Assembly (NCBI RefSeq): GCF_004664715.2 | Contig: NC_051070.1 | Coordinates: forward strand, 45,146,456-45,210,455 | Reading direction: 5' to 3' | Length of the DNA stretch: 64,000 nucleotides | From: Peromyscus leucopus | Taxonomy: Eukaryota; Chordata; Mammalia; Rodentia; Cricetidae | Shown: positions 1-11,479 of the stretch, piece after piece | Numbering within the stretch: the first letter of the stretch is position 1 | Layout of the letters: each line of letters begins with the position of its first letter | Program-made: the position numbers and the translations under genes | The notes under the pieces: generated by a model | The model's input: the letters and a program-made list of their open reading frames with translations, nothing else | Told to the model about the DNA's origin: nothing | Database searches by the model: none

Positions 1-724
1 ATACAGGATATTGATTTGCCTTCTCCGAGTAGTAAATTCTTACTGGCAAGAATTATCTTCTGTCAATTTCTTTTGTACAATGCCTAGCACATGCCCAGAC
101 AAATAAAGTAATTTTGGATATATGTTTTGATTTAAATCATTTTGATTTAGTGACTTAAAGGAAGTTATTGAACTTTTCTGCTTTACTGTTTATGACAAAA
201 AGCATAAGTAATTATGAATTAAATGTTTGAAAGAAACTTCTTTACGTCATAGAGCATTCCACTATATTAATTTATGCAGACTGATTAGTATATAGGCCCT
301 GGGAGATAGTTGTTGATCCATAAACTAAGATTGCATGTTATTATTTTATAAGTATAAACTTAAAAAGCTAGGATTAGCCCTAAGGATTTATAGTAAGGTC
401 CAATGCCATATACATATATATATATATGTATATATATGTATATGCATATATATGTATGTATATGACATACAGACATACTGATGTACAGATGAGGAGATCC
501 TCATGCGAAACATCCTGAAGGAAATAAAAGCAGTTCAGAGCTTCCACCTCTCCACCTGGCAAGGTGGAAAGAGTTGGTGGGGAACCAAGGACCGTGGTGA
601 AACCGCTGGTCCCTTGGAGATATGCAATGATGCCCTGTGAAGGAGAACCTCCTATGTCCTGAGTGTTGCTAGGGTTAGATTTGAGAAGCAGACTCCAATA
701 ACACTGGGCAGCTCCAGTGTAACA
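1..724. other. Unassigned AT-rich DNA
   Basis: No gene or recognisable transposon was seen here apart from the TA-rich microsatellite at 407-474. The short open frames are random. Confidence 0.5.
407..474. repeat. (TA)n/(TATG)n microsatellite
   Basis: Alternating TA and TATG units with an ACATACAG-type flank. Simple repeat only. Confidence 0.9.
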
Positions 725-890
725 GATGTCTGATATGTGTCCTTATCTTTATATCCATCTAATTTAATCTTCATAATAGCCCTACAAAATACTTCCTGTT
801 TTTAGTCGGTAGGCAAGTCTCAGGACTCTACAGTTAAGTGAAGAAGTAATCACAGTTAATCCAGGCTTCTCTATTCTACAGGCCTAATTT
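725..890 (-). repeat. MIR SINE remnant
   Basis: Read on the minus strand, the order of MIR core motifs is recognisable: a fragment of the ACAGTTAAGT...AGTAATCACAGTTAAT type within an AT-rich block. It is strongly diverged and the edges are approximate. Confidence 0.45.
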
Positions 891-2130
891 TCCCCTTCAA
901 TGTAGTGAGTGGGAAAAGGTCTATCTAGACCTCTTCCTCAGAACTCTAAAACAAGCAAAAAATGTCACCAGTCTCACCTCTATGTTTATTTATACTTGCT
1001 GGCACTCCCCAGCTTTGACAACACCCTCTGCAGCCGCTGCTGTCCTTAACATATTAGTGTTGGAGCTGAAGGATGGAAGAAGCAGTATCCATCACGCCTA
1101 ATGGAGAGGAAAAACACCCACTGTGCGAAGATGGAGGACGATGCATTAACAGTGGGGCCTGCGTGAAAGTGTCACAGTAAAATCTGCTGTGTTGACAGTC
1201 AATATATGTGAGTAAAACACTAAAACTAATAAAATAAAAAAATCTCCCACATTGAGAACGAGGAGAGTAAGGAGGGGAGGGACCGAGGGACAGAGGGAGA
1301 GAGAGACACCACTGCCAATTCACCAACCCTCCAGTCTGTCCACATCAGCTTTCCCTGCTGTGACAGAATCTCCTTGGTCACCAATGATTTCCGTGTACTC
1401 AAACACCAAGACCCACACCCCAGCCTGCTCAGAACCATAAGGCCACATAAGGCCATGCCCTGTTTGCTGATCATAATTAGAAAACAGCTTTGAGAAGGAT
1501 CATAGATCACGTGAATAAACTGAATTGTTTTACAAATAGGGAAAAAGGAGTTTTGTGTCCGAGATTGCTCTTTCTCACATGATCAGAGGTTTGTTGAGGA
1601 AGCGACTATGTCTGAACCTTTAAAGATCTCCCTCTCCACATGCTATCAGCGTACTTGTATATGGTGGGCATTCAGAATACTGCTAAGTGATTGGATCACT
1701 AGCAAGCATATATTATCAGAAAAATGTCATCCATAAGAAGGATTTTTCCCCCTTTGTCTTTCAATCTTCAGGCTGTTGCACTACTACACTCTAGGGACCC
1801 TGGTGTTTCACTCAGGAAACATCAAAAGGCAATGGAGAGTGTTTCATGGTCTCCCAAATGTCCTGCTATCTTTGTTAACAGGCACAGTGCGGGTGCTCAT
1901 TTCTTCACATTTATTTGTTTTTGAAATAACACCGTAGCTCTATTGGTGATAAATTGGTAATATTTAATACTTGAGCTTTGGCTTAAGATACTCATATTGA
2001 CTATGTGATGCTCGCACATAAAAACAATTAAATGGGCAAAGGGGAATTTTTTCCCTCCCTTCTGTTACCTACTGGGACAGTCACTGCAGAGGATGCAGGG
2101 TTTCTGAGTTTACTCAGGATGCTATAACAA
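891..2130. other. Unassigned DNA
   Basis: No exon, RNA gene or named transposon recognised. Open frames on both strands are short and mutually overlapping. Confidence 0.45.
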
Positions 2131-2400
2131 AATACTTGAAACTGTGAAAAGTATAAACAGCAAATGCTTGCACACTATCATTCTAAGCTGGGGATTCTAA
2201 AATCGAGACTTGATGCCTAATATGGACATTCCCCCCCCCCCACCACCAAGATAACACCTTGTTGATGTGGCCGTGACAAAGGACATTTTATAAGGGCACT
2301 AATCCCTCTTGGACTTACAACTGTCTAAAGTTTCACCTCGTATTGTGGATTAAATTTCAACACGAATTTTGAAGATATCCAAACACTCAAACCATAGGAC
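2131..2400 (-). mobile_element. MLT1-type MaLR solo LTR, ancient
   Basis: On the plus strand it reads like the complement of an MLT1 LTR: GGATGCTATAACAAAATAC at the left, TTATAAGGGCACTAATCCC in the middle and ATTTCAACACGAATTTTG near the right. A run of 11 C's (2231-2241) lies inside. ERVL-MaLR family, old and diverged. The same family recurs at 35030-35360. Confidence 0.75.
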
Positions 2401-2452
2401 ATACACATACATTTTTGTTTTTTTATTCCCTCTCACCAACTATTCACTTTCT

Positions 2453-2612
2453 TTCTTTTTTTTTTTTTTTTTGGTTTTTCGAGACAGGGTTTCTCTTGTA
2501 GCTTTGCCTTTCTGGAACTCACTTGTAGCCGGCTGGCCTCAAACTCACAGAGATCCACCTGGCTCTGCTTCCCGAGTGCTGGGCTTAAAGGCGTGCGCCA
2601 CCACCGCCCGGC
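2453..2612 (-). mobile_element. B1 SINE, young, with 15-bp target duplication
   Basis: Poly-T (complement of the A-tail) leads into GAGACAGGGTTTCTC and ends in CACCACCGCCCGGC, a full antisense B1. The direct repeat AACTATTCACTTTCT flanks it exactly (2438-2452 and 2613-2627). The perfect duplication points to a recent insertion. Confidence 0.95.
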
Positions 2613-2769
2613 AACTATTCACTTTCTAACACTAAATCTAACCCTTCAGTAGATCCTACTGGCTGTACCTTCAACATATATCCGCAGGCTGACTCTAACT
2701 TACCAGCCTCGCAGCTAGTGAGTGATTTTTAGGGACATGGGCGGAGCATGCGATCACATCCCACCCTTA

Positions 2770-2945
2770 CCACTCACTCTCTGACTCTGTGCACTGCACT
2801 TCCCTCACCTGTAAGGTGGGGATTAGCACAGTGAGTTCCTCAAGGAGCTCTGGTGGCATTAAACGTGCTCATCTATGTGAAACACTTAAACCAGCTCCTG
2901 GCCCTCTGACGTTGTCGAGGTCATTACCATCCTCATCATCACTGA
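2770..2945 (+). repeat. MIR SINE remnant
   Basis: The order CTCACCTGTAAGGTGGGGAT, a GGCATTAAACG-like block and GTGAAACACTTAAACCAG matches the 3' half of MIR on this strand. Confidence 0.65.
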
Positions 2946-3189
2946 GTGGTTATTGTCCTACCTTTTATTCCTTGCCCAGATTTCGTTAGACCAGTTCTTC
3001 ATGCACTTGTCAAAGGAACCTTTAAAACAAAACCGTGTCCCTCATTTTCCAAGGTCCCAAATTGCCTGTAGCATAGCTATGAAGAAATTCAAAGTCTATC
3101 ATGGTGCATCTGGCTTTGCTGGAGCTAGCCTCCTGCTTACCCTCTGCGAACCTGATTATTACTCTTCCCTTAGTTCATAATGCTTGGCT

Positions 3190-3595
3190 GTCCTTCTGAC
3201 TCTCCTCAGACTTAGCACTTGATGTCATCTCCACATGAGGTGGCTTTCTTGATGAATTTTTCTGTCTGTTTACCCTACTGCATGCAGGTCGCTGTTCAAA
3301 TGACACTGTCTAGAATAGAGCTTCCATGGCCTTGTTGCCCCAGACAGCAGTTTCTGTCACTTTTCATGCTCTTTTCTCTTTTCCTACTTTGTTTCTCTTC
3401 ATAGTTCCCACCGCTTCCTGACACCATGTGTTTACTGCTTCTGTCTGTATGGTCTGTCTTGCCCAGTAGAATGTAAGCTCCACGAAGTTAAACATCGTTG
3501 TGTCTAGTATTAGATTTCTAGTCCCTCCAAATATAACACTCTCCAGGCCCATTCAAGTTCCATTTATTTCATGAACTTTTCTCAATTACACTCAG
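3190..3595 (+). repeat. L2 LINE 3' end remnant
   Basis: AGAATGTAAGCTCCACGAAG is the hallmark of the L2 3' end. Pyrimidine-rich L2-like sequence precedes it. Confidence 0.65.
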
Positions 3596-3790
3596 AGCAT
3601 AATTACAACCTCTGGATATCATCAATCATATCTACATACAAATACATTTGCATATGTACTTTATGTCTATTATTCATTTTGCAGTTTCTAATTATTTATA
3701 CATAACTTAAGTATTCTCTGTATCATTGCCTTAAGCTGTTTCAAAGGAAGGCTTGTGTCTTTCTTTTGTCAAGATGACATAAATATCTCA

Positions 3791-3811
3791 CATATATATA
3801 TATATATATAC
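3791..3811. repeat. (TA)n microsatellite
   Basis: About ten TA units. Confidence 0.9.
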
Positions 3812-4034
3812 TTATGAAAAATGCTTATTGGACAAATGAATGAAATTAAAATGTGCCCTAGTGATCTGAACACTGGACTTTCAACAAACTTGTTCTCAGT
3901 TTTTAGATTAATTCTGAACTTTGAGAAGGGTATTATTAAACAAAATATATACTTCATACTTGGTAAATATCTTTTCATTTTTCATAACTGAATGGTACTC
4001 ACATATCCATCCATTTATTCATGATAGCAGTGAC

Positions 4035-4150
4035 GTCAGGGTGTGTGTGCAGATGGAGTCAGGTGGAGTACTTGACCTAAAGTATAGCTTGGTTACTTGC
4101 AAACCACACTACCTCTTTAGCAGTAATTTGAAGATGTATATTCCCCACAC
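4035..4150 (+). repeat. Possible MIR remnant (first of a similar pair)
   Basis: Contains AGATGGAGTCAGGTGGAGTA followed by a CTTGCAAACCACACTACCTC-like block, which resembles a degraded MIR core. A similar block lies at 5350-5455. Confidence 0.35.
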
Positions 4151-5349
4151 ACATATATTGTTCCATTCTAAAGGGGTGGTAAACATTTAATCAATAATAA
4201 ACATATACCACAATCTAATGTGATATATTAGTTATAGAAGTGAATGGGAGACCCTAACAGAGAAACAAAAGCATTCAGCTCTCCCTATTACTTGGAAAAA
4301 TAGTGTGGTCAGAGAGGATTCAAGTAAAAGTGACTTCAATTTAACTTTGATGAATCAATGGAAATTACCTAGACAAGCGAAAAGGCCAAGGTAAGTTCAC
4401 CTCCAGAAGATCCAGAGCATAACATTAAAGAGAACCCCTCCAAAGGAGTGATGGGAGCCGAAGCCATTTCACTTCAAGCCAGAACTTGAAATGTTTCTAA
4501 CACAAATGCATAGCCTGACATACTATGACTGAGTTCAGGAGTCCCTTTCTGGAATGAGATGAAGTTCTCCTCGATATAATTACCCCAATGCCTGCACAGG
4601 GTTCAAGCTCCCAGCTTCAGCCTGTTTAGGTGGCTCCTGAGGCTTCTGCCTGGATTGATACACAGAGATGCTAATTTTTGTTTGCATTTTCAGGGCATCT
4701 CTCTCTGAACAGACAGCCACAGGGTAATAGTGACAGGAATGAAGAAATGATCTATACATAGTAGAACTAGGCAAATTCTGAGCTCATAGCCCGGTACCAG
4801 GTCCTGGAGAGCAATAATCCTCTCATTAATCTGGATCTCTGTATATTGCAAAATACAACCACATGTAGATTCAGAAATAAAATACAGTGAGGAATATCTG
4901 AGTTGGGAGATGCTCTGAGGATAAAATATGCTTATTATATGAAAAGTGGAGACAGAAACTGCCCTGGTTCACTAATTAAAGTATCTTTCCAACTTCCAAT
5001 CCTTTCCCCTTCTAACTGCAGGGTGGCTGTTGGCAAGAGCTGCCCTCTGCCCGCCAGCTTCTGCACAGAGTCAAGAAATCAACATTATAATCATGCATTG
5101 TTTCCATAGGAAGCACTCCCACAGCTCGGAGCAAAACAGCACTTTCTAGATGCTGCCAGAGTGTATGTGGCAAAGAAAGATTAATTAGCTGCTCTCTAAT
5201 TGACAGTATTTCCCACCACATCTGCTTGTGCCTGATGTGAGTTTAAATGTCTCTATTTAAATGCGTGAAGCTGATTGAATGTGTATAAAATTTAATGTCC
5301 CTTTTCAAACTTTCTGAGCTGCCTAGTACTGGGTTCTCTCTCTTTAGAC
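4151..5349. other. Unassigned DNA with a candidate conserved non-coding segment
   Basis: No exon or transposon recognised. The part at about 5050-5310 is rich in homeodomain-like TAATTA/CTAATTGACAG words with balanced composition, which often marks developmental enhancers. Conservation was not tested. Confidence 0.35.
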
Positions 5350-5455
5350 AGGGGAGATGTCAGGGAGTGTGGGCACAGATGGAGTCTGCTGGAGTACAGG
5401 GCAAGAGGCACAGCCTGGGGACTGGCAGACCATACTGCCTCTTCAGATTTTTCTT
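5350..5455 (+). repeat. Possible MIR remnant (second of a similar pair)
   Basis: Aligns by eye with 4035-4150 through AGATGGAGTC, TGGAGTAC and CATACTGCCTCTTCAG. It may be a MIR core or an old local duplication. Confidence 0.35.
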
Positions 5456-7518
5456 TTAACTAAGGTGTTAAGTGAGATCCACGGGTTCCTGTATTTCAGG
5501 TCTCTTTGGATCTCCGACACTTTATAAAAAGCGGGGTTCAGGAGATCTTTTCGCCCAGCGGAACTTTCAGTCATGGCGGAGAGACTCAACAACCATACCA
5601 TTTAGTTGACAGGCAGAAAACTCTAGGTTTGTTTCTCCCTGGCTACACCCTCATGTAAACCCCACATGGTACAACATGTAGAAACATGACTACACAACTG
5701 GAGTTTAAATTGTATTTGTTTTTAATTAGTTTAGATTTAAGTAGTCCCGTGTGGTGGGGAGCTAACATTTTGGTTCCAGTGGCTCTGGAGGGCTGCGGTT
5801 GGTGTGTAAGTGGACATCGGTGAAGACTTCATCCTGCCAGAGGATGCTCTTCAGGTTAGATGATGCCTTAGCTCCATCAGCATCTCCTTATGTGTCAGGC
5901 AAAATGGGTGGGGAAATACACCAGACTGATTGCTCTTCTCTCCACACCAGGGAGATGGTGTTTGGTCCCATCTTTTATGTAAAACAGTTAGGTGTGGATG
6001 GTGGAGTTAGCATCCTCAGTCTTAGAACCTGTGATAATTTAGCCTAGAGGTCTTCAAGGGATCTGCAGCTACAGAAGCCTTTGCCTAAAGGAAACTATCA
6101 CGGAAGCACATTATTGAAAAGAGAAAAAGGTCACGTGCACTCTGGTTGCAACAGGAGAAGAGATGTTCTGGGCTCTGTCCACCCAGAGGCTGCTGATGGA
6201 CTTAGAAGTTTTCTACTGGCCCTACATTTTCAGGCCACGGAGAGAGTAAACATCAGAACCCAGAGAAAGATTTGAATGAAATTAATTTTCTCAGCCTGTT
6301 AAGTCTATTCTTTCACAGACCAGAAAGAAAAGTCAAGGATTTCCAAAGTAAAGATGGTCAGAGCTCTGTCAAGGTTACCTCGGGACTTCGGGAGGCTCCA
6401 GGGGGAGAGAGTTTGTCAACATGGCCTTCCGAATCTGTTGCTGAAGACTGAGTGTGTTGGTGATGCTGCATTGTGGATGCATCCACATCTAAGGAAAGTT
6501 GGAAAAGCAGGAACCATCAGTTTCACACGGTGAAACTTTGAGGGGACAATGCCCAGGTGTGACCTCTGAGATACAAACCACGGAGGCTGCCTTTTATGAG
6601 AGAAGAATCACTGCGGAGAGGGGAAAGTGTGAAATTAACCAGGAAATGGGGGTTTCCAGCATTTTCTATCTCAGAATCATGCAAGGCACACACTGTACAA
6701 TGAATCCCCTAAGTGCCAACATCTCTGTCTGTGACGCTTGGAGAAAAGGGAGGAGACGATCTCACAGTTCACAGAGCAGTCATTCAGGCCAGGGTTTACA
6801 GCAAAGCAGTGCATATCTCCCTCAGACAGGGTAGGCTCACATAGTCCTTCAGTTACACTTCCCCAAACCTTTCAATTACACTTCCCCAGACTCTAAGGTA
6901 AGTAACTACCGGTAACATCCCAGAAACTTGTCTGACAGCATGGCTGTGATTTTTCAGTCTTCCTCAACCACTATAAAGTCAGCAGTAGGGCCTGCTAGAC
7001 TTGAAGTCAATATTTGAACCAATGACTACAGCTGTGGAAACCATATGACTGTATATATTTTTCTTCAACTCTCATTTTCACTTAGAGCCAAAATTGTTGG
7101 CAAGGGTTTTGTCTTTCGCCATATGTTTGGGCAAGTATGGCATTCTGAGGAGGACTTATCACAAAAGTGCCATTTGCTATCATTTTTCTTGGCTTTATCA
7201 CATTCCTGATTGTCTTTTCTTGCAGATCTAATCTGCTAAATCACTTCCACCCAGTAACCTAATTATGGAAATACTCATTCTGTGATATTAAAGTCAGGGC
7301 ATGCTGCTTCCTTCTCTCCGGCTCTCTGGGCTCTTTTATCCAAGATGGCGGTCTACATTGCTGCCACACATAGCAAATGAGCACCCTTCTCATTTGCTTT
7401 GTGTTTCCAACGTAAACATTGCTTGCAACAAGTTAAGCGTTTAGAGAAAGTCCTTTATTGCTTGGCTTAAAAGAATATATGCATTCTTACCTATTTCTTT
7501 CTATTTTTCATTCAACCA
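5456..7518. other. Unassigned DNA
   Basis: Largely unique sequence without a recognised gene or repeat. Open frames up to about 110 codons occur but have no recognisable domains and no supporting splice context. Confidence 0.45.
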
Positions 7519-7869
7519 TGCAGTGGTTTAAATGAAAAGGCCCCTAAAGGCCTATATATTTCTATGTCTGGTTCCCAGTGGGAGGACTGTTTAGAAAGGA
7601 TTAAGAAGTGTTGCACTGTTGGAGAAGGTGTGGGGTATCACGGTGGGGTAGGGTTTCAGGTTTCAAAAGCCTATGCCCACCTTCTCTCTCTCTGCATCCT
7701 GCTTGTGGCTCCAGCGTCCTAACTGCTTGCCTGCTGCCATGCTCCCCACCATGATGATTATGACTCATCCTCTGAAACTGTAAGCGAGCCCTTAATTCAT
7801 GCTTTATTTGATAAGTTGCCTTGATCATGGTGTTTGTCTCTTCACAGCCATAGAACAGTAACTAAGACA
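7519..7869 (+). mobile_element. ORR1-type MaLR solo LTR
   Basis: It starts with TGCAGTGGTTTAAATG and runs through GGTTTCAAAAGCC, CTGCTGCCATGCTCCCC, AAACTGTAAGC and GTTGCCTTGATCATGGTG to AACTAAGACA. This is the full order of an ORR1 LTR (ERVL-MaLR) in plus orientation. Confidence 0.85.
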
Positions 7870-8361
7870 AACCAGCAGGCTCAGAGACCCATAGTAAATT
7901 TCCTCCAGATTTTACTTCAGAAACAAAAATTGTCCAGATAGAAGCCATCTTTGATACCAGGAGCCATCCTTTCGATCATTTTCATGAAGACTCTCAGCTG
8001 AGGGCAGCTGCTCTCCAACTCTGGCCAAGTGTTTGGCATGCCACTTTTTGGGGGGCGTGTCTCCATTAAATTGGAATCTTTAGAGTAACTATAGTATTTC
8101 TTCAATCTGTAAGCCAGTTCCTTCCAGAAAATCATAGCACCGAAAAAACGTTATTTCTCAGGAACCCTTCAGAAGTAGAATTGAGAATGAGGCCACTCTC
8201 ATTCAACCACTCCGGAGCCCATGAGAATCTCGTGCCTTGATCATCTTCCTGTCATGATGTCTGACACAGGTTCAGGCCCGTGGTTAATAAATTATGAAAA
8301 ACTTAAGCTGGATGCAACTGAAAATAAGGCAACATTTTAAAATGAAAAGTTGTATAAAGTA
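7870..8361. other. Unassigned DNA
   Basis: No recognised feature. Confidence 0.4.
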
Positions 8362-8540
8362 AGGCACCTACAGTGATTGGTTGATACATGTCTGTAATCC
8401 CAGCACTTGCAGGGCGAGGAGCCAAGATGATTAGGATAAACTGAAGGTTATCCCCTGGGTACATAGAAAGTTTGTAGCCAAGCTAGGATATGTGAGATCC
8501 TGTCTCAAGGTAGAACAAAGCCCCAAAGAATTGAAATAGA
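8362..8540 (+). mobile_element. Diverged B1 SINE
   Basis: TGTCTGTAATCCCAGCACTT, a degenerate middle and GAGATCCTGTCTCAAGG follow B1 order. Many substitutions indicate age. Confidence 0.7.
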
Positions 8541-8647
8541 TTCTTTTCTGTCATCACCCTCATCTCTGGGTTTTTGTTTGGGTCATATTTAAGCAACATT
8601 GATTCTGAATATTTTAAATATGATCCAAGCCAAAACTTTCTAAGAAT

Positions 8648-8825
8648 TAAATTGAAGAAGACAGTAGGTGACAGAGAGACTTCCCATGTTCATGGATTGG
8701 TTGAAAATAGTGAAAACAACTGTCTTCCTAAAAGTGGTCTATGAATTCAATAAAATCCCATCAAAATTCCAGTCATTCACAAAACTAGAAAAAGGAACTC
8801 TAAAGTTTATATGAAAATGCAAAAG
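8648..8825 (+). mobile_element. Old L1 ORF2 remnant, part 1
   Basis: Plus-strand text around CCCATGTTCATGGATTGG and CAATAAAATCCCATCAAAATT corresponds to the conserved 3' part of L1 ORF2 (reverse transcriptase lineage). No long open frame survives. The copy resumes at 9271 after a younger L1 insertion. Confidence 0.8.
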
Positions 8826-9257
8826 TTGGAAAAAGCACAGGGACAAATATACAAACGAAAGGAAACACATGAACTATGAACCAATAGCTGAGGAGCCCCC
8901 AACTGGATCAGGCCCTCTGGATAAATAAGACAGTTGATTAGCTTGATCTGCTTGGGAGGCATCCAGACAGTGGGACCAGGTCCTGTGCTCATTGCATGTG
9001 CTGGCTGTTTGGAACCTGGGACTTATACAGGGACACTTGGCTCAGTCTGGGAGGAGGGGACTGGACCTGCCTGGACTGAGTCTACCAGCTTGATCTCAGT
9101 CCTCGGGGGAGACTTTGCCCTGGAGGAGATGGGAATGGGGGGTGGGCTGGGGGAAGGTGGGGGTGGGCAGGTTGGGGTGGAGGGGGAAACAAGGGAATAT
9201 GTGGCTGATATGTAAAATTAAATTTAATAAATAAATTTAAAAAAATGAAAAAAAAAA
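8826..9257 (+). mobile_element. Younger L1 3' UTR inserted in the old L1
   Basis: A 5'-truncated L1 3' UTR: CTGGATCAGGCCCTCTG, GGCATCCAGACAGTGGGACC, CTTGGCTCAGTCTGGGAGG, CAGCTTGATCTCAGTCCTCG, a G-rich tract and an A-rich tail. The 13-bp word GAAAATGCAAAAG occurs at both edges (8813-8825 and 9258-9270), a clean target-site duplication. Confidence 0.92.
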
Positions 9258-9270
9258 GAAAATGCAAAAG

Positions 9271-10235
9271 ATCCCTAATAGCAAAGCGATCATAAGTAGA
9301 AAGAATAATACTAGAAAGATCACAAATACCTGATCTCAAATCATGATACAGAGCCATAATAACCAAAACTGTTGGTACTGGGACAAAATCAGACATATAG
9401 AACGATAGAATGGAATAAAGACCTCAAGAAATAAATTCACATAGATACAGTAACATAATTTTTGACAAAGATTTCCAAAGATAGTAACTCCAACAACTAG
9501 TACTACAGGAACTAAATATCCACCTGTAGAAGAATGAAACTAGATTCACATGTCTCATCCTATATAAAATTAAATCAAAATGGAGCAAAGACCTTAATGA
9601 AGACCTAAAATGCTGTAGCTGCTAGAGGAAAATATAAAGGGAACACCTAAATATACATGCATGGGCAAGGTGTTAATGAAAAGGACTATGACAACACAAA
9701 AAAATGACCCCAGTATTGACCACTGGGGTTACATGAAATTAAAAGTCCTTAACACAGCAATAGAAACTATCAGCAGAATAAAAAGAACGCCTATGGAGTG
9801 GAAGAAATAATTTTCTAGTTATGCACCATTGGTTAATATCTAGGATATATAAAGAACTACAAAAATTAAAGCACACAAAACCAACTTACCTAAACAATAA
9901 ATGGCTGGCAAACCGGACAGATGGTTCTCTAAAGAAGAAACATAATCAGCTAACGAATATTTGAAAATGAGTTCAACATCCTTACCCACCCAGGAAATGC
10001 AAATTGAAAGTATTCAGACTCCATCTCATCCTAGTCAGACTGACTAACCTCAAGAGTACAAACAAGTGTTGGTGAGTACTGGGGGTAGGGAGGTATGCAG
10101 GGGGGCATGGGAGACTGCTGGTGGGAATGGAAACTTGTAAAGAGACAGTAATAACCAGGATGGAGGTTCCTCAAAAACCGAAAACCGGAACTGCCATAAG
10201 AGCCAAGCTGTACTGCTCCTGATCAGATACCCAAA
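9271..10235 (+). mobile_element. Old L1 ORF2 remnant, part 2
   Basis: Continues the interrupted L1. Motifs such as CAGAGCCATAATAACC, GGTACTGGGACAAAA, TGACCACTGGGGTTACATGA and GGAAATGCAAATTGAAA follow ORF2 order. Frameshifts and stops are frequent. It is interrupted again at 10236 by an LTR. Confidence 0.85.
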
Positions 10236-10604
10236 TGCTGTGGGGTGGTCTTTCTGTACACTGTGAATATGTGTGGCTAGCACTGGTTAATAAAGAAGCT
10301 GCTTTGGTCAGTAGTAAGACAGGCTATAGTCAGGTGGGAAATTCAAGAGAGATACAGGAGGGGAGTGGGAAAGGCCGAGTTGAGGGAGATGTTTAGAGCC
10401 ACCAGGGGAACAAGATGTAATGGAACACAGGTAAAGCCACGAGACGTGGGGATACATAGATGAATGAAATGGGTTAATTTAAGATGAAAGAGCTAGTTAA
10501 TAATAAGCCTGGGCCATAGACCAAACAGTTGGTAATTAATATAAGCCTCTGTGTATTTATTTGGGACTGAGAGGGTGTGGGACACATAAAAACTTCCAGC
10601 TATA
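10236..10604 (+). mobile_element. ERV2-like solo LTR with 6-bp target duplication
   Basis: Starts TGCTGTGGGGTGGTC and ends near CTTCCAGCTATA (consensus end CTACA with one change). It contains TGGTTAATAAAGAAGCTG, GGTTAATTTAAGATG and TAATATAAGCCTCTGTG. CCCAAA flanks it at 10230-10235 and 10605-10610. The 6-bp duplication fits a class II (ERVK-like) element. I associate this LTR with cricetid genomes, possibly mys-related, but the family name is uncertain. Confidence 0.85.
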
Positions 10605-10881
10605 CCCAAAGCCTCTTAAGTTTTACCACAGAGATAACCGCACATCTGTGTTTATTGGTGTACTAGTTATGATGGCTTAGATTAGTTTTCTATTAACCGC
10701 TGAAAGCATAGATTAAGTGTGGTACATGTTACTAATGCCATTTTACTTAGTCATGAAGGAAAATGAAATCAAAACATTTGCAAGAAAATGAGTGTAATTG
10801 GAGATCACTGAACTTAAGTGAAATAAGTCAGACCCAGGAAGACAGACACTACACGATTTCTCTCACATGTGGTTCCTATAT

Positions 10882-10934
<53 letters not shown>

Positions 10935-11189
10935 CGTCATGGAATTAGAAAAGGGACTGTATGACAGGGATAGAAAAGATCTTAAAGGGAAGAGAAAAAA
11001 GAGAAGGAAAGTAATGGAATATACATGGTGTGAGGACAGAAGTGGGTGGGAACTGGACACAAGGAAAGGGACCAACAAGAGGTAGAAGGGGGAAGGAAGG
11101 AGGAGGGGAGTGGGAGAGGGAAATGACTAGAACAAAGTATTGATATGTGTGAAAGTGCCATGACAAAATCCATTTTTATATGCTCACAG
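10605..11189 (+). mobile_element. Old L1 remnant, part 3 (ORF2 end and 3' UTR)
   Basis: Resumes ORF2 after the LTR: CTGAACTTAAGTGAAATAAG, CAGACCCAGGAAGACAGACA and CTCTCACATGTGGTTC, then a purine-rich 3' UTR ending in CATGACAAAATCCATTTTTA. A (GT)n tract interrupts it. Lx-like by 3' UTR style. Confidence 0.8.
10886..10931. repeat. (GT)n microsatellite
   Basis: 46 bp of uninterrupted GT inside the L1 3' region. Confidence 0.97.
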
Positions 11190-11427
11190 ATAATAATGGC
11201 AGTGATGATGAGGATGATAAGGATAATGTGGAGGAGGAGGGGAGGAGGAGAAGAAGCAGAAAAAGAGGAGGAGGAGGAAGAGAAAGAGGAGGAGGAGGAA
11301 GAGGAGGAGGAAGAGGAAGAAGGAGAAGGAGAAGGAGAAGGAGGAGAAGGAGAAGAAGAAGAAGAAGAAGAAGAAGAAGAAGAAGAAGAAGAAGAAGAAG
11401 AAGAAGAAGAAGAAGAAGAAGAAGAAA
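11190..11427. repeat. Purine microsatellite: GAT, GGA, then (GAA)n
   Basis: Begins as GAT/GAG-rich sequence, passes through GGA/GAA mixtures and ends in about 25 pure GAA units (11351-11427). It sits where the L1 A-tail would be, which suggests growth from the tail. Glu-, Arg- and Leu-rich open frames here are artefacts. Confidence 0.93.
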
Positions 11428-11479
11428 GTATGGTAAAGTAAGACCCTTTGTGTAGTGCATCCCCATCCTGGGGTTCAGC

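Noticed and set aside
11145..11466. Long open frames made of Glu, Arg or Leu runs
   Set aside because: They are translations of the purine microsatellite in all frames.
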